DNA of 64,000 bases from Brevibacterium renqingii (lineage in GTDB: Bacteria; Actinomycetota; Actinomycetes; Actinomycetales; Brevibacteriaceae): the NCBI RefSeq assembly GCF_017808105.1, contig NZ_JADBHF010000006.1, forward strand, positions 164,919-228,918, given 5' to 3'. Position 1 is the stretch's first letter. Each line of letters starts with the position of its first letter. This document shows positions 32,225-41,616 of this stretch, piece by piece. The translations under genes were made by a program, and so were the position numbers. The notes beneath the pieces are model-generated. The model was not told the origin of the DNA, did not search any database, and was given only the letters and a program-made list of their open reading frames with translations.

Positions 32225-32899
32225 ATGGCGAATACTCGTTCAGCGGCTCTCCCGACCACCCGCAAGGTCAAGGGCCTTCTGGGGACCAAGCTGGGGATGA
32301 CCCAGGTATGGGATGAGCAGAACAACCTCGTTCCGGTGACCGTGGTGGCCACCGGGAACAACGTCGTGACCCAGATCCGCAACGAGGAGACCGACGGTTA
32401 TCCCGCTGTGCAGATCGCGTTCGGCGAGATCGATCCTCGCAAGGTCAACAAGCCGACTGCAGGCCATTTCGAGAAGGCCGGCGTGACCCCACGTCGTCAC
32501 CTCGTCGAACTGCGCACCGCAGACGCTGCTGACTACGAGCTCGGCCAGGAGCTCGGCGTCGACACGTTCGAGGCCGGAATCAAGGTCGATGTGACCGCGA
32601 AGACCAAGGGCAAGGGAACAGCCGGTGTCATGAAGCGTCACGGCTTCGCCGGTGTCGGTGCCTCCCACGGTCAGCACCGCAACCACCGCAAGCCAGGTTC
32701 GATCGGCGGAGCCGCGACGCCTGGTCGCGTGTTCAAGGGCATGCGCATGGCCGGCCGTATGGGCGCTGTCAAGCACACCACCCAGAACCTCACGATCCAC
32801 GCCGTGGACGGCGAGAACAACTTCCTGCTCATCAAGGGCGCCGTTCCCGGCCCCAAGGGTGGAGTCGTCCTCGTTCGCTCGGCCGTGAAGGAGGCCTGA
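32225..32899 (+). CDS. rplC: 50S ribosomal protein L3
   Basis: L3 binds near the peptidyl-transferase centre. It has 224 residues from ATG 32225 with GGGAGGCAGC upstream. [20 protein letters not shown] and the basic loop [20 protein letters not shown], near [19 protein letters not shown], are typical. The N-terminus is about 14 residues longer than in E. coli ([15 protein letters not shown]). Confidence 0.99.
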   Translation: MANTRSAALPTTRKVKGLLGTKLGMTQVWDEQNNLVPVTVVATGNNVVTQIRNEETDGYPAVQIAFGEIDPRKVNKPTAGHFEKAGVTPRRHLVELRTADAADYELGQELGVDTFEAGIKVDVTAKTKGKGTAGVMKRHGFAGVGASHGQHRNHRKPGSIGGAATPGRVFKGMRMAGRMGAVKHTTQNLTIHAVDGENNFLLIKGAVPGPKGGVVLVRSAVKEA

Positions 32900-32904
32900 A
32901 CGCA

Positions 32905-33558
32905 ATGACTGATGTCAAGACAGTCGACGTCATCGACGCCGCTGGTGCGAAAGCCGGCTCCGTTGAGCTGCCCGCCGAGGTCTTCGGCGTGGCCGCCAAC
33001 GTGCCGCTGATCCACCAGGTCGTCGTTGCACAGCTGGCTGCGGCCCGTCAGGGCACGCACAAGACGAAGACCCGTTCCGAGGTCCGCGGCGGCGGTCGCA
33101 AGCCGTACCGTCAGAAGGGAACCGGCAACGCCCGTCAGGGTTCGATCCGCGCTCCGCAGTACAACGGCGGCGGAATCGTGCACGGACCGGTTCCGCGCGA
33201 CTACTCGCAGCGGACGCCGAAGAAGATGAAGGCTGCCGCCCTGCGCGGTGCCCTGTCCGATCGCGCACGCCTCGATCAGGTCTTCGTTGTGAAGAATCTG
33301 GTCACCGGCGACGCGCCGTCGACCAAGCAGGCGAAGGCCGCTCTGGCCGGCCTGTCCGACCGCAAGAACACCCTCGTGGTGCTCGACCGCGATGACGAGC
33401 TCAACTACTTGAGCGTGCGCAATCTGCCCCACGTCCACGTGCTCACCTTCGATCAGCTCAACACCTACGATGTGCTGGTCGCCGATGACATCGTGTTCAC
33501 CGAGGCAGCGCTGCAGTCGTTCCTGAGCGGCAACCGCAAATCGGAGGACGCATCATGA
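32905..33558 (+). CDS. rplD: 50S ribosomal protein L4
   Basis: L4 lines the exit tunnel. The 217 residues include the tunnel loop ([20 protein letters not shown], then [12 protein letters not shown]) and [17 protein letters not shown]. The ATG at 32905 follows AAGGAGGCC, which overlaps the end of rplC. Its stop overlaps the rplW start by 4 nt (ATGA). Confidence 0.99.
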   Translation: MTDVKTVDVIDAAGAKAGSVELPAEVFGVAANVPLIHQVVVAQLAAARQGTHKTKTRSEVRGGGRKPYRQKGTGNARQGSIRAPQYNGGGIVHGPVPRDYSQRTPKKMKAAALRGALSDRARLDQVFVVKNLVTGDAPSTKQAKAALAGLSDRKNTLVVLDRDDELNYLSVRNLPHVHVLTFDQLNTYDVLVADDIVFTEAALQSFLSGNRKSEDAS

Positions 33559-33854
33559 GTCTCAACTTCAAGGATCCGCGCGACATCATCGTCGCTCCGG
33601 TGGTCTCGGAGAAGACCTACAGCCTGATGGACGAGGGCAAGTACACCTTCCTCGTCGACCAGGACTCGAACAAAACCGAGATCAAGCAGGCCATTGAATC
33701 GATCTTCGATGTGCAGGTCGCCAAGGTCAACACCCTGAATCGTCAGGGTAAGCGCCGCCGCACCCGCACCGGCTGGGGGAAGCGCAAGGACACCAAGCGT
33801 GCCATCGTCGCCCTCAAGGACGGATCGATCGACATCTTCGGTGGATCGCTCTAA
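33555..33854 (+). CDS. rplW: 50S ribosomal protein L23
   Basis: L23 sits at the tunnel exit and docks trigger factor and SRP. The 99 residues include [20 protein letters not shown] and the basic loop [20 protein letters not shown]. It is translationally coupled to rplD through a 4-nt overlap. Confidence 0.98.
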   Translation: MSLNFKDPRDIIVAPVVSEKTYSLMDEGKYTFLVDQDSNKTEIKQAIESIFDVQVAKVNTLNRQGKRRRTRTGWGKRKDTKRAIVALKDGSIDIFGGSL

Positions 33855-33884
33855 GCGATCCTTCGTCAAAGAAGGACAAGACTC

Positions 33885-34721
33885 ATGGGAATCCGTAAGC
33901 ACAAGCCGACGACCCCGGGCCGCCGTGGCTCGTCGGTCGCCGACTTCGTCGAAGTGACCCGGTCTACACCGGAGAAGTCGCTTCTGCGTCCGCTGCCCAA
34001 GCACGGCGGCCGCAACAGTCAGGGACGCGTGACCACTCGCCATCAGGGCGGCGGTCACAAGCGTCAGTACCGTGTCATCGACTTCCGCCGCCATGACAAA
34101 GATGGCGTTCCGGCGAAGGTCGCTCACATCGAATACGACCCGAACCGCACGGCTCGCATCGCTCTGCTGCATTACGCAGACGGAGAGAAGCGCTACATCA
34201 TCGCACCGCAGAACCTCAAGCAGGGTGCGCAGGTGGAAGCCGGTCCGGGCGCAGACATCAAGCCGGGCAACAACCTTGCCCTGCGCAACATCCCAGTCGG
34301 CACCGTGGTGCACGCAGTCGAGATGCGTCCCGGTGGCGGTGCCAAGATCGCCCGGTCTGCCGGCTCCTCCGTGCAGCTCGTGGCGAAGTACGGTCGTTTC
34401 GCTCAGCTGCGGATGCCCTCGGGCGAAATCCGCAACGTCGATGCGCGCTGCCGTGCCACCGTCGGCGAGGTCGGCAACGCCGAGCAGTCGAACATCAGCT
34501 GGGGCAAAGCAGGCCGCATGCGTTGGAAGGGCAAGCGCCCATCCGTGCGCGGTGTCGTGATGAACCCGATCGACCACCCGCACGGCGGTGGCGAGGGCCG
34601 TACTTCGGGTGGTCGTCACCCAGTCAGCCCGTGGGGTCAGTTGGAGGGCCGCACACGCCGGCCGAACAAGGAGAGCGACAAGTACATCGTGCGCCGTCGC
34701 CGGACCGGCAAGAAGCGCTGA
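33885..34721 (+). CDS. rplB: 50S ribosomal protein L2
   Basis: L2 is a core protein needed for subunit association and peptidyl transfer. The 278 residues include [15 protein letters not shown] and the conserved C-terminal loop [20 protein letters not shown] containing the catalytic-centre His. It starts at ATG 33885 after AAGAAGGAC. Confidence 0.99.
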   Translation: MGIRKHKPTTPGRRGSSVADFVEVTRSTPEKSLLRPLPKHGGRNSQGRVTTRHQGGGHKRQYRVIDFRRHDKDGVPAKVAHIEYDPNRTARIALLHYADGEKRYIIAPQNLKQGAQVEAGPGADIKPGNNLALRNIPVGTVVHAVEMRPGGGAKIARSAGSSVQLVAKYGRFAQLRMPSGEIRNVDARCRATVGEVGNAEQSNISWGKAGRMRWKGKRPSVRGVVMNPIDHPHGGGEGRTSGGRHPVSPWGQLEGRTRRPNKESDKYIVRRRRTGKKR

Positions 34722-34736
34722 TTGGAGTACTGACTT

Positions 34737-35018
34737 ATGCCTCGTAGCCTCAAAAAGGGTCCTTTCGTCGACGAACACCTGTACCAGAAGGTGGCTCGTC
34801 AGAACGAGAAGAACACCAAAAATGTCATCAAAACATGGTCTCGTCGCTCGATGATCATCCCGGACTTCCTGGGACACACCATCGCAGTACATGACGGACG
34901 CAAGCATGTCCCCGTCTTCATCACTGAGTCGATGGTCGGACACAAGCTCGGCGAGTTCGCACCGACACGGACGTTCCGTGGCCACGAAAAGGACGATCGC
35001 AAGGGTCGCCGCCGCTGA
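34737..35018 (+). CDS. rpsS: 30S ribosomal protein S19
   Basis: A small-subunit head protein that contacts S13. The 93 residues are [15 protein letters not shown] at the N-terminus, and [20 protein letters not shown] then [16 protein letters not shown] towards the C-terminus. Standard length; ATG 34737. Confidence 0.99.
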   Translation: MPRSLKKGPFVDEHLYQKVARQNEKNTKNVIKTWSRRSMIIPDFLGHTIAVHDGRKHVPVFITESMVGHKLGEFAPTRTFRGHEKDDRKGRRR

Positions 35019-35060
35019 GGCGGGGCACTCTTTCGATCCTAGATAAGAGAGAAGGAAGCG

Positions 35061-35447
35061 ATGGAAGCCAAGGCTAAGGCGCGGTACCTGCGCGTTACGC
35101 CTCGCAAGGCTCGGCGCGTCATCGACCTCATTCGTGGTCAGCAGGCGACCGAAGCACTTGCAGTGTTGAAGTTTGCAGAACAGTCGGCATCAGATCCGAT
35201 TTACAAGCTCGTGGCCTCCGGCATCGCCAATGCGCGTGTCCGGGCCGACGAGGAAGGCGTTGCGTTCGACGAGAACGAACTGGTCATCTCCGAAGCCTTC
35301 GTGGATGAGGGGCCGACCATGAAGCGGTTCCGTCCGCGTGCCCAGGGTCGTGCTTTTCGCATCGAGAAGCGCACCAGCCACGTGACCGTGGTCCTGGCCA
35401 GCGGTGACGACCTGCCTCAGCGCAAGAGCCGGAAGGGGAACCGTTAA
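35061..35447 (+). CDS. rplV: 50S ribosomal protein L22
   Basis: L22 lines the tunnel constriction. The 128 residues include [19 protein letters not shown], the beta-hairpin ending [20 protein letters not shown], and TSHVTVVL. The ATG at 35061 follows GAGAAGGAAGCG. The stop TAA shares one base with the rpsC start. Confidence 0.99.
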   Translation: MEAKAKARYLRVTPRKARRVIDLIRGQQATEALAVLKFAEQSASDPIYKLVASGIANARVRADEEGVAFDENELVISEAFVDEGPTMKRFRPRAQGRAFRIEKRTSHVTVVLASGDDLPQRKSRKGNR

Positions 35448-36262
35448 TGGGCCAGAAGATCAATCCGAACGGATTCCGACTCGGAATCACCACGGATCAC
35501 AAATCCAAGTGGTTCGCTGACTCGACGAAGCCGGGGCAGCGCTACAAGGACTACGTGCTCGAAGATGTGAAGATCCGCAGGATGATGAACACCGGTCTGG
35601 AAAGGGCCGGCATCTCCAAGGTCAACATCGAGCGCACGCGTGACCGTGTCCGCGTCGACATCCACACCGCACGTCCGGGCATCGTCATCGGACGTCGTGG
35701 AGCCGAAGCCGACCGCATCCGCGGTCAGCTCGAGAAGCTCACCGGCAAGCAGATTCAGCTCAACATCCTTGAGGTGAAGAACCCCGAGGTCGACGCACAG
35801 CTCGTCGCTCAGGGCGTTGCCGAGCAGCTTGCCAGCCGCGTGGCCTTCCGCCGTGCGATGCGCAAGGCGATCCAGAGCGCTCAGCGTGCAGGTGCCAAGG
35901 GCATCCGCGTGCAGTGCTCCGGCCGCCTCGGTGGAGCTGAGATGAGCCGTTCCGAGTTCTACCGTGAAGGTCGTGTGCCGCTGCACACGCTGCGGGCGAA
36001 CATCGATTTCGGCGTCCACGAAGCCCACACCACTTTCGGGCGCATCGGCGTCAAGGTGTGGATCTACAAGGGCGACCTGACCGACAAGGAGCTTGCCGCC
36101 GAGCAGGCCAAGGCTCCTGCTGCTCGTGGCCCGCGCGGCCGTGGGCGCGGTCGGGGTGGCCGCGGACGTGGTCAGGAAGGCGCATCGCGCCGCAATGACC
36201 AGGCCCGTAACACTGAGAACAGCGCCGAAGCCCCCGCGGCTGAGGCCGGATCGGAGGGCTGA
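35447..36262 (+). CDS. rpsC: 30S ribosomal protein S3
   Basis: S3 forms part of the mRNA entry tunnel and its helicase activity. It is 271 residues, longer than the 233 of E. coli. The KH domain has [19 protein letters not shown], and the C-terminal domain has [19 protein letters not shown]. Residues about 227-242 form an RG-rich tract ([17 protein letters not shown]), followed by an acidic, Ala-rich tail. The start overlaps rplV by one base. Confidence 0.99.
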   Translation: MGQKINPNGFRLGITTDHKSKWFADSTKPGQRYKDYVLEDVKIRRMMNTGLERAGISKVNIERTRDRVRVDIHTARPGIVIGRRGAEADRIRGQLEKLTGKQIQLNILEVKNPEVDAQLVAQGVAEQLASRVAFRRAMRKAIQSAQRAGAKGIRVQCSGRLGGAEMSRSEFYREGRVPLHTLRANIDFGVHEAHTTFGRIGVKVWIYKGDLTDKELAAEQAKAPAARGPRGRGRGRGGRGRGQEGASRRNDQARNTENSAEAPAAEAGSEG

Positions 36263-36265
36263 GAC

Positions 36266-36682
36266 ATGCTGATCCCTCGTCGAGTGAAATTCCGCAAGCA
36301 GCACCACCCCAAGCGGGGCGGCGCCGCCAAGGGAGGCACGACGGTGTCCTTCGGTGAGTACGGCATCCAGGCTCTCGAGCCCGCCTACATCACCAACCGG
36401 CAGATCGAGGCCGCACGTATTGCCATGACGCGCTACATCAAGCGCGGCGGCAAGGTGTGGATCAACATCTACCCCGACCACCCGCTGACGAAGAAGCCTG
36501 CCGAGACCCGCATGGGTTCCGGTAAGGGTTCGCCGGAGTGGTGGATCGCCAATGTCAAGCCGGGTCGGGTCATGTTCGAACTCGCCGGTGTGTCCGAGGA
36601 AGTTGCTCGTGAGGCCCTGCGCCTTGCGATCCACAAGCTTCCGCTGAAGGCCCGTATCGTGGCCCGCGAAGGTGGTGAGTGA
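36266..36682 (+). CDS. rplP: 50S ribosomal protein L16
   Basis: L16 stabilises tRNA at the peptidyl-transferase centre. It has 138 residues, [19 protein letters not shown], with [13 protein letters not shown] ([19 protein letters not shown]) and [20 protein letters not shown] motifs. It lies 3 nt after rpsC. Confidence 0.99.
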   Translation: MLIPRRVKFRKQHHPKRGGAAKGGTTVSFGEYGIQALEPAYITNRQIEAARIAMTRYIKRGGKVWINIYPDHPLTKKPAETRMGSGKGSPEWWIANVKPGRVMFELAGVSEEVAREALRLAIHKLPLKARIVAREGGE

Positions 36683-36684
36683 GA

Positions 36685-36936
36685 ATGGCAATCGGTTCGA
36701 AGAACCTTTCCATCGACGCACTGGACGGTTTCGACAACGAGCGTCTGCTCGAAGAGCTCAAGAAGGCGAAGGCCGAGCTGTTCAACCTGCGGTTCCAGTC
36801 GGCCACCGGCCAGCTGGAGAGCCACGGTCGACTCAAGGCCGTGCGTCGCGACATCGCTCGTATCTACACCGTGCTCAACGAGCGGGAGCTGGAGATCCGG
36901 CCGAATCCCGCTGATGCTAAGGAAGAGGGCAAGTGA
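36685..36936 (+). CDS. rpmC: 50S ribosomal protein L29
   Basis: L29 lies at the tunnel exit beside L23. The protein has 83 residues from ATG 36685 ([16 protein letters not shown]). An in-frame GTG at 36679 would add two residues and overlap the rplP stop by 4 nt; either start is possible. The core [20 protein letters not shown] and [11 protein letters not shown] is typical. The N-terminal 10 or so residues are an actinobacterial addition. Confidence 0.96.
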   Translation: MAIGSKNLSIDALDGFDNERLLEELKKAKAELFNLRFQSATGQLESHGRLKAVRRDIARIYTVLNERELEIRPNPADAKEEGK

Positions 36937-37223
36937 TGGCGGAGACCACGAACACTGAGTCCACGGCTGCGGAGCGCAATACCCGCAAGACCGCACGTGG
37001 TTACGTTGTATCCGACAAGATGGACAAGACCATCGTCGTCGAGGTCGAGGAGCGCATGAAGCACCGCCTCTACGGCAAGGTCATGCGCAAGTCGGTCAAG
37101 TACAAGGTTCACGATGAGGAGAACACCGCCGGTATCGGCGACTTCGTCCTCGTGGCCGAGACGCGGCCGCTTTCGGCCGCGAAGCGTTGGCGGCTCGTCG
37201 AGATCATCGAACGCGCCAAGTAA
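36936..37223 (+). CDS. rpsQ: 30S ribosomal protein S17
   Basis: A primary 16S rRNA-binding protein. It has 95 residues from ATG 36936, sharing one base with the rpmC stop. Conserved: [38 protein letters not shown] and [16 protein letters not shown] ([18 protein letters not shown]). The Thr/Glu-rich first 15 residues extend beyond the E. coli protein. Confidence 0.98.
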   Translation: MAETTNTESTAAERNTRKTARGYVVSDKMDKTIVVEVEERMKHRLYGKVMRKSVKYKVHDEENTAGIGDFVLVAETRPLSAAKRWRLVEIIERAK

Positions 37224-37241
37224 CCAACGCCACCCCACCCA

Positions 37242-37287
37242 CCCGGTCCCGCCCGCGGCCTCCAGCAGGTCACGGGCGGCTACCGGG
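37242..37287 (+). other. two-stem hairpin between rpsQ and rplN
   Basis: CCCGGT (37242-37247) pairs with ACCGGG (37282-37287), and inside it GCCCG (37251-37255) pairs with CGGGC (37273-37277). It lies in the only sizeable gap (144 nt) inside the spc part of the cluster, so it may mark an operon boundary, a processing site or a repressor target. Confidence 0.5.
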
Positions 37288-37367
37288 AACGGGGTGAAAT
37301 GTCAATGAATCCGTTCCGCAAGGCTCATGTTTCGGCGTGAGAACCAGCGCGACGACAGGAGAAAATA

Positions 37368-37736
37368 GTGATTCAGCAAGAGTCGCGACTCAAAGTCGCC
37401 GACAACACTGGCGCCAAGCAGATCCTGGCAATCAGGATCCTGGGTGGTTCCGGTCGGCGCTATGCCTCGATCGGTGACACCATCGTGGCCACCGTCAAGG
37501 ACGCAATCCCCGGCGGAAACGTGAAGAAGGGCGACGTCGTCAAGGCCGTCATCGTCCGCACCGCCAAGGAACGCCGTCGTCCCGACGGCTCGTACATCAA
37601 GTTCGACGAGAATGCCGCTGTCATTCTCAAGAACGATGAGGAGCCGCGCGGAACCCGCATCTTCGGGCCCGTGGGACGCGAACTCCGCGACAAGAAGTTC
37701 ATGAAGATCGTCTCCCTGGCACCGGAGGTGTTGTGA
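37368..37736 (+). CDS. rplN: 50S ribosomal protein L14
   Basis: L14 forms an intersubunit bridge. The 122 residues start at GTG 37368 after [32 protein letters not shown], with [21 protein letters not shown] and [20 protein letters not shown]. It is the first gene after the rpsQ-rplN gap. Confidence 0.99.
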   Translation: MIQQESRLKVADNTGAKQILAIRILGGSGRRYASIGDTIVATVKDAIPGGNVKKGDVVKAVIVRTAKERRRPDGSYIKFDENAAVILKNDEEPRGTRIFGPVGRELRDKKFMKIVSLAPEVL

Positions 37737-37738
37737 GC

Positions 37739-38107
37739 ATGGCGAACAAGCTCAAGATCAAGAAGGGCGACCTCGTCCAGGTGATCGCAGGCGCTCGGGC
37801 CTCGCGTGGAGGCGATCGTGGGAAGCAGGGCAAGGTTCTTGCCGTCTACCCCGAGCGCAACCGCGTTCTCGTCGAGGGCGTCAACCGCGTGATCAAGCAT
37901 AAGAAGGCTACGCAGACTCAGGCCGGCGGCACCGCTGGTGGCCGTGAGACCCACGAAGCCCCCATCCACGTATCCAACGTTGCGCTCGTTGACCCCAAGG
38001 ACAACAAGCCGACCCGCGTCGGATACCGCGAGGAGAGCGTCGAGCGCGACGGCCGCACCAAGACCGTTCGGGTTCGCTACTCGCGTCGCACCGGGGAGGA
38101 GATCTGA
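37739..38107 (+). CDS. rplX: 50S ribosomal protein L24
   Basis: An early assembly protein with a KOW motif. The protein has 122 residues from ATG 37739 ([18 protein letters not shown]). GTG 37733 in the same frame overlaps the rplN stop and is an alternative start, because GGAGG at 37724-37728 lies between the spacing optima for both. [20 protein letters not shown] and [20 protein letters not shown] are family marks. The stop overlaps the rplE start by one base. Confidence 0.98.
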   Translation: MANKLKIKKGDLVQVIAGARASRGGDRGKQGKVLAVYPERNRVLVEGVNRVIKHKKATQTQAGGTAGGRETHEAPIHVSNVALVDPKDNKPTRVGYREESVERDGRTKTVRVRYSRRTGEEI

Positions 38108-38676
38108 TGACGGAAACAACCACCAGCCGTCCCGCACCGCGTCTCAAGCAGGTTTACCGCGAAGAGATCATCGCGAAGCTGCAGGAAGAGTTCAACTACG
38201 CCAACCCCATGCAGGTTCCCGGACTGACCAAGGTCGTCGTGAACATGGGTGTGGGTGACGCAGCACGCGATTCCAAGCTCATCGAGGGTGCCATCAACGA
38301 TCTGACTCTGATCACCGGTCAGAAGCCGGTCGTGACTCGGGCTCGCAAATCCGTGGCTCAGTTCAAGCTGCGCGAGGGTCAGCCCATCGGCGCCCACGTG
38401 ACCATGCGTGGAGCACGGATGTGGGAGTTCATCGACCGCGTCATCTCTCTGGCGCTGCCGCGTATCCGTGACTTCCGCGGACTCTCGGATCGTCAGTTCG
38501 ACGGCAACGGTAACTACACCTTCGGTCTCACGGAGCAGTCGATGTTCCACGAGATCGATCAGGACCGGATCGACCGCGTCCGCGGTATGGATATCACCGT
38601 CGTCACCACTGCGGAGACCGACGACGAGGGACGTGCACTGCTGCGTCACCTCGGGTTCCCGTTCAAGACAAAATAA
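38107..38676 (+). CDS. rplE: 50S ribosomal protein L5
   Basis: L5 forms the central protuberance with 5S rRNA. The 189 residues include [40 protein letters not shown] and the conserved [20 protein letters not shown]. In many relatives a zinc-type S14 gene follows; here only 67 nt separate it from rpsH. Confidence 0.99.
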   Translation: MTETTTSRPAPRLKQVYREEIIAKLQEEFNYANPMQVPGLTKVVVNMGVGDAARDSKLIEGAINDLTLITGQKPVVTRARKSVAQFKLREGQPIGAHVTMRGARMWEFIDRVISLALPRIRDFRGLSDRQFDGNGNYTFGLTEQSMFHEIDQDRIDRVRGMDITVVTTAETDDEGRALLRHLGFPFKTK

Positions 38677-38743
38677 TCGCTACGTTGCAGGTCCAAGCAC
38701 GGTACGTGGGCGGAAACCGTAACGAGGAAGGGCAAGTGCCCAA

Positions 38744-39142
38744 ATGACAATGACTGATCCAGTCGCAGACATGCTTACGCGTCTGCGCAACGCCAACTCG
38801 GCTTACCACGAGGACGTCAGCATGCCGTTCTCGAAGCTCAAGTCGAACATCGCCGAGATCCTGAAGATCGAGGGCTACATCACCGACTGGAGCGTCGAGG
38901 ACGCCGAGGTCGGCAAGACCCTGCTCCTCGACCTCAAGTTCGGACCCAACCGGGAACGTTCGATCGCCGGCCTGCGCCGTGTGTCGAAGCCGGGGCTGCG
39001 CGTCTACGCGAAGTCCACGAACCTGCCGAAGGTCCTCGGTGGACTCGGCATCGCCATCCTGTCGACCTCGTCAGGCCTCCTGACGGACCGTCAGGCCGCC
39101 AAGAAGGGTGTGGGTGGGGAAGTCCTCGCCTACGTCTGGTAA
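38744..39142 (+). CDS. rpsH: 30S ribosomal protein S8
   Basis: S8 is a central-domain organiser and, in E. coli, the spc-operon repressor. The 132 residues are [20 protein letters not shown] at the start, with [19 protein letters not shown] and the C-terminal block [20 protein letters not shown], then GGEVLAYVW. Confidence 0.99.
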   Translation: MTMTDPVADMLTRLRNANSAYHEDVSMPFSKLKSNIAEILKIEGYITDWSVEDAEVGKTLLLDLKFGPNRERSIAGLRRVSKPGLRVYAKSTNLPKVLGGLGIAILSTSSGLLTDRQAAKKGVGGEVLAYVW

Positions 39143-39158
39143 GGAAGGAGAGAAGAAG

Positions 39159-39695
39159 ATGTCACGTATTGGCAAGAACCCGATCTCCGTTCCCAGCGGC
39201 GTCGAGGTCAAGGTCGACGGCCAGGATGTCGCCGTCAAGGGACCCAAGGGTGAGCTGTCCGTCACCATCCCGGAGCCGATCACCGTATCGCTCGAAGATG
39301 GTGTCATCACAGTGGCCCGTCCGGACGAAGAGCGCGAATCGCGCTCGCTGCACGGACTGTCCCGCACGCTCATCAACAATCTGATCGTCGGTGTGACCGA
39401 TGGCTACTCCAAGGCCCTCGAGATCGTCGGAACCGGTTACCGTGTCCTGGCCAAGGGATCGAACCTCGAATTCGCCCTCGGCTACAGCCACCCGATCACC
39501 GTCGAGCCGCCGGAGGGCATCTCCTTCAGCGTCGACGGCCAGACGAAGGTTGCCGTTCACGGAATCGACAAGCAGCTGGTCGGTGAGACCGCTGCCAACA
39601 TCCGGAATCTGCGCCGTCCCGAGCCCTATAAGGGCAAGGGCGTGCGCTATGCCGGCGAAATCGTCCGTCGCAAGGTCGGAAAGGCTGGTAAGTAA
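39159..39695 (+). CDS. rplF: 50S ribosomal protein L6
   Basis: A protein near the GTPase centre. It has 178 residues from ATG 39159 ([19 protein letters not shown]) after AAGGAAGGAGAGAAGA. Conserved: [34 protein letters not shown] and the end [20 protein letters not shown]. An earlier in-frame start would run into rpsH and is not needed. Confidence 0.99.
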   Translation: MSRIGKNPISVPSGVEVKVDGQDVAVKGPKGELSVTIPEPITVSLEDGVITVARPDEERESRSLHGLSRTLINNLIVGVTDGYSKALEIVGTGYRVLAKGSNLEFALGYSHPITVEPPEGISFSVDGQTKVAVHGIDKQLVGETAANIRNLRRPEPYKGKGVRYAGEIVRRKVGKAGK

Positions 39696-39697
39696 AG

Positions 39698-40078
39698 ATG
39701 GCCTTTGGCAAGAAGGAAAGCTACGGCAAGGGCAGGGCAGCTGCTCGCAAGCGCCGTCACGCTCGTCTGCGCAAGCACGTGAGCGGAACGGCCGAGCGCC
39801 CTCGCCTCTCGGTGACTCGTTCCACGCGCCACGTCTTCGTCCAGGTCATCGACGACACCGTCGGCAAGACCCTGGTCTCGGCTTCCACCATGGAAGCCGA
39901 TCTGCGGACATTCGAAGGCGACAAGACCGGCAAGGCCCGCAAAGTGGGCGAGCTGGTGGCCCAGCGCTCCAAGGACGCCGGTATCGAAGCCGTCGTCTTC
40001 GACCGTGGCGGCAATGCCTACCACGGCCGTGTGCAGGCAATCGCCGAAGGTGCCCGTGAAGGAGGATTGGCCCTATGA
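39698..40078 (+). CDS. rplR: 50S ribosomal protein L18
   Basis: Binds 5S rRNA. It has 126 residues with a basic N-terminus ([20 protein letters not shown]) and the core [20 protein letters not shown], ending in [19 protein letters not shown]. It lies 2 nt after rplF, and its stop overlaps rpsE by 4 nt. Confidence 0.99.
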   Translation: MAFGKKESYGKGRAAARKRRHARLRKHVSGTAERPRLSVTRSTRHVFVQVIDDTVGKTLVSASTMEADLRTFEGDKTGKARKVGELVAQRSKDAGIEAVVFDRGGNAYHGRVQAIAEGAREGGLAL

Positions 40079-40758
40079 GCACTGAAGAGAACAAGGAACA
40101 GCAGGCGACTGCTGAGACCCGCAACGACAACAGCAGCGATCGCTCCTCCCGTGGCCGCGGCCAGGGTGGTCAGAGCGGCCAGGGCCGCGGACGCGGCGAA
40201 GGCCGTGGTCGCGGCGGTCGCGGCGACCGTGACGACAAGAACCAGTTCATCGAACATGTCGTGACGATCAACCGCGTGTCGAAGGTCGTCAAGGGCGGAC
40301 GTCGTTTCTCCTTCACGGCTCTGGTCGTGGTCGGAGACGGCGACGGCATGGTCGGCATGGGATACGGCAAGGCGAAGGAAGTTCCTGCCGCCATCGCCAA
40401 GGGTGTCGAGGAAGCGAAGAAGAACTTCTTCCGCGTTCCGCGCATCCAGAAGACCATCCCGCACCCGGTCCAGGGCGAGGAAGCCGCAGGCGTCGTCCTG
40501 CTGCGTCCGGCCGCTCCCGGTACGGGTGTCATCGCCGGCGGACCGGTCCGCGCGGTCCTCGACGCTGCGGGTGTCCAGGACATCCTGTCGAAGTCGCTCG
40601 GTTCGTCGAACGCAATCAACATCGTGCACGCTGCGATCACTGCGCTGAAGAACCTCGAACGTCCCGAGGAAGTTGCGGCTCGCCGCGGCCTTCCCGTCGA
40701 CGAGGTTGCTCCGCATGCATTGCTGCGAGCAGCTGCTGAAAGTGGGGCGAAGTCCTGA
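40075..40758 (+). CDS. rpsE: 30S ribosomal protein S5
   Basis: S5 works with S3 and S4 at the mRNA entry site and in fidelity. It is 227 residues, about 60 longer than the E. coli protein because of an N-terminal extension; residues about 24-51 are RG-rich ([20 protein letters not shown] onward). The core has [20 protein letters not shown] and [24 protein letters not shown] overlap with rplR and one-base overlap with rpmD. Confidence 0.99.
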   Translation: MSTEENKEQQATAETRNDNSSDRSSRGRGQGGQSGQGRGRGEGRGRGGRGDRDDKNQFIEHVVTINRVSKVVKGGRRFSFTALVVVGDGDGMVGMGYGKAKEVPAAIAKGVEEAKKNFFRVPRIQKTIPHPVQGEEAAGVVLLRPAAPGTGVIAGGPVRAVLDAAGVQDILSKSLGSSNAINIVHAAITALKNLERPEEVAARRGLPVDEVAPHALLRAAAESGAKS

Positions 40759-40940
40759 TGGCAAAGCTCAAGGTTACTCAGCGCAAGTCCGCCATCGGGG
40801 GCCGTCAGAGCCAGCGCGACACGCTGCGTTCGCTCGGTCTCAAGCGGATCAACGACGTTGTGGTGCAGGATGATCGTCCCGAGATCCGGGGAATGATCAA
40901 TACCGTGCGTCACCTCGTGACTGTGGAAGAGGTCGATTGA
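40758..40940 (+). CDS. rpmD: 50S ribosomal protein L30
   Basis: The 60-residue L30: [20 protein letters not shown], then [20 protein letters not shown] and [14 protein letters not shown]. Full length. It starts at ATG 40758 sharing one base with the rpsE stop, and ends just before rplO. Confidence 0.98.
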   Translation: MAKLKVTQRKSAIGGRQSQRDTLRSLGLKRINDVVVQDDRPEIRGMINTVRHLVTVEEVD

Positions 40941-40941
40941 T

Positions 40942-41394
40942 ATGTCGAACAACGACTCGCTGAAGCTGCACGATCTCCGTCCGGCCCCAGGAGCCAAGAC
41001 CGCCAAGACCCGTGTCGGTCGTGGTGAGGCTTCGAAGGGCAAGACAGCCGGTCGCGGAACCAAGGGCACGAAGGCCCGTTACCAGGTTCCGCACGGCTTC
41101 GAGGGCGGCCAGACTCCGATGCACATGCGTCTGCCGAAGCTGCGTGGGTTCAAGAACCCGGCCAAGGTGACGTTCCAGGTCGTCAACCTGGACAAGCTGT
41201 CCACCCTGTTCCCCGAGGGCGGAGACGTCACCGTCGCCGATCTCGTGGCCAAGGGTGCTGTGCGTGCGAAGCAGCCCGTCAAGGTTCTCGGCACCGGTGA
41301 GATCACCGTGGCCCTGAACATCACTGCAGACAAGTTCTCCGGCTCGGCAGCCGAGAAGATCAAGGCTGCAGGCGGAAGCGCCACCGAAGCCTGA
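40942..41394 (+). CDS. rplO: 50S ribosomal protein L15
   Basis: A late assembly protein of the large subunit. The 150 residues include [40 protein letters not shown] and [20 protein letters not shown]. It is the last gene of the spc cluster; a perfect terminator follows, so secY has its own transcript start. Confidence 0.99.
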   Translation: MSNNDSLKLHDLRPAPGAKTAKTRVGRGEASKGKTAGRGTKGTKARYQVPHGFEGGQTPMHMRLPKLRGFKNPAKVTFQVVNLDKLSTLFPEGGDVTVADLVAKGAVRAKQPVKVLGTGEITVALNITADKFSGSAAEKIKAAGGSATEA

Positions 41395-41430
41395 TCAGTT
41401 CCCGCACTGCGGGTCCCAGGCTACGGTTCG

Positions 41431-41462
41431 AGGGGGCGGTCACTGCGGTGACCGCCCCCTTC
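41431..41462 (+). terminator. terminator after rplO
   Basis: A perfect 13-bp stem, AGGGGGCGGTCAC (41431-41443) with GTGACCGCCCCCT (41448-41460), around a TGCG loop, with a TT(C)T tail. It separates the spc ribosomal genes from secY-adk-map. Confidence 0.92.
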
Positions 41463-41616
41463 TGCATGCTCGATCAGGGGAATGAACGTCAGCCGCCACC
41501 GGGGCTCACCGGTTTCGGCCTTGGGGCCTCACCCTGATAGTCTTTTGCAGGTATTTGTCTCATTCGCCAGGTCGCGACCACGACTCTGACTTTCCATCCC
41601 CCAACGAGGAGGACGC

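Noticed and set aside
38677..38743. A short rpsN gene hidden between rplE and rpsH
   Set aside because: The gap is too short for S14 (about 61 codons at minimum) and contains no CxxC motif in any frame.
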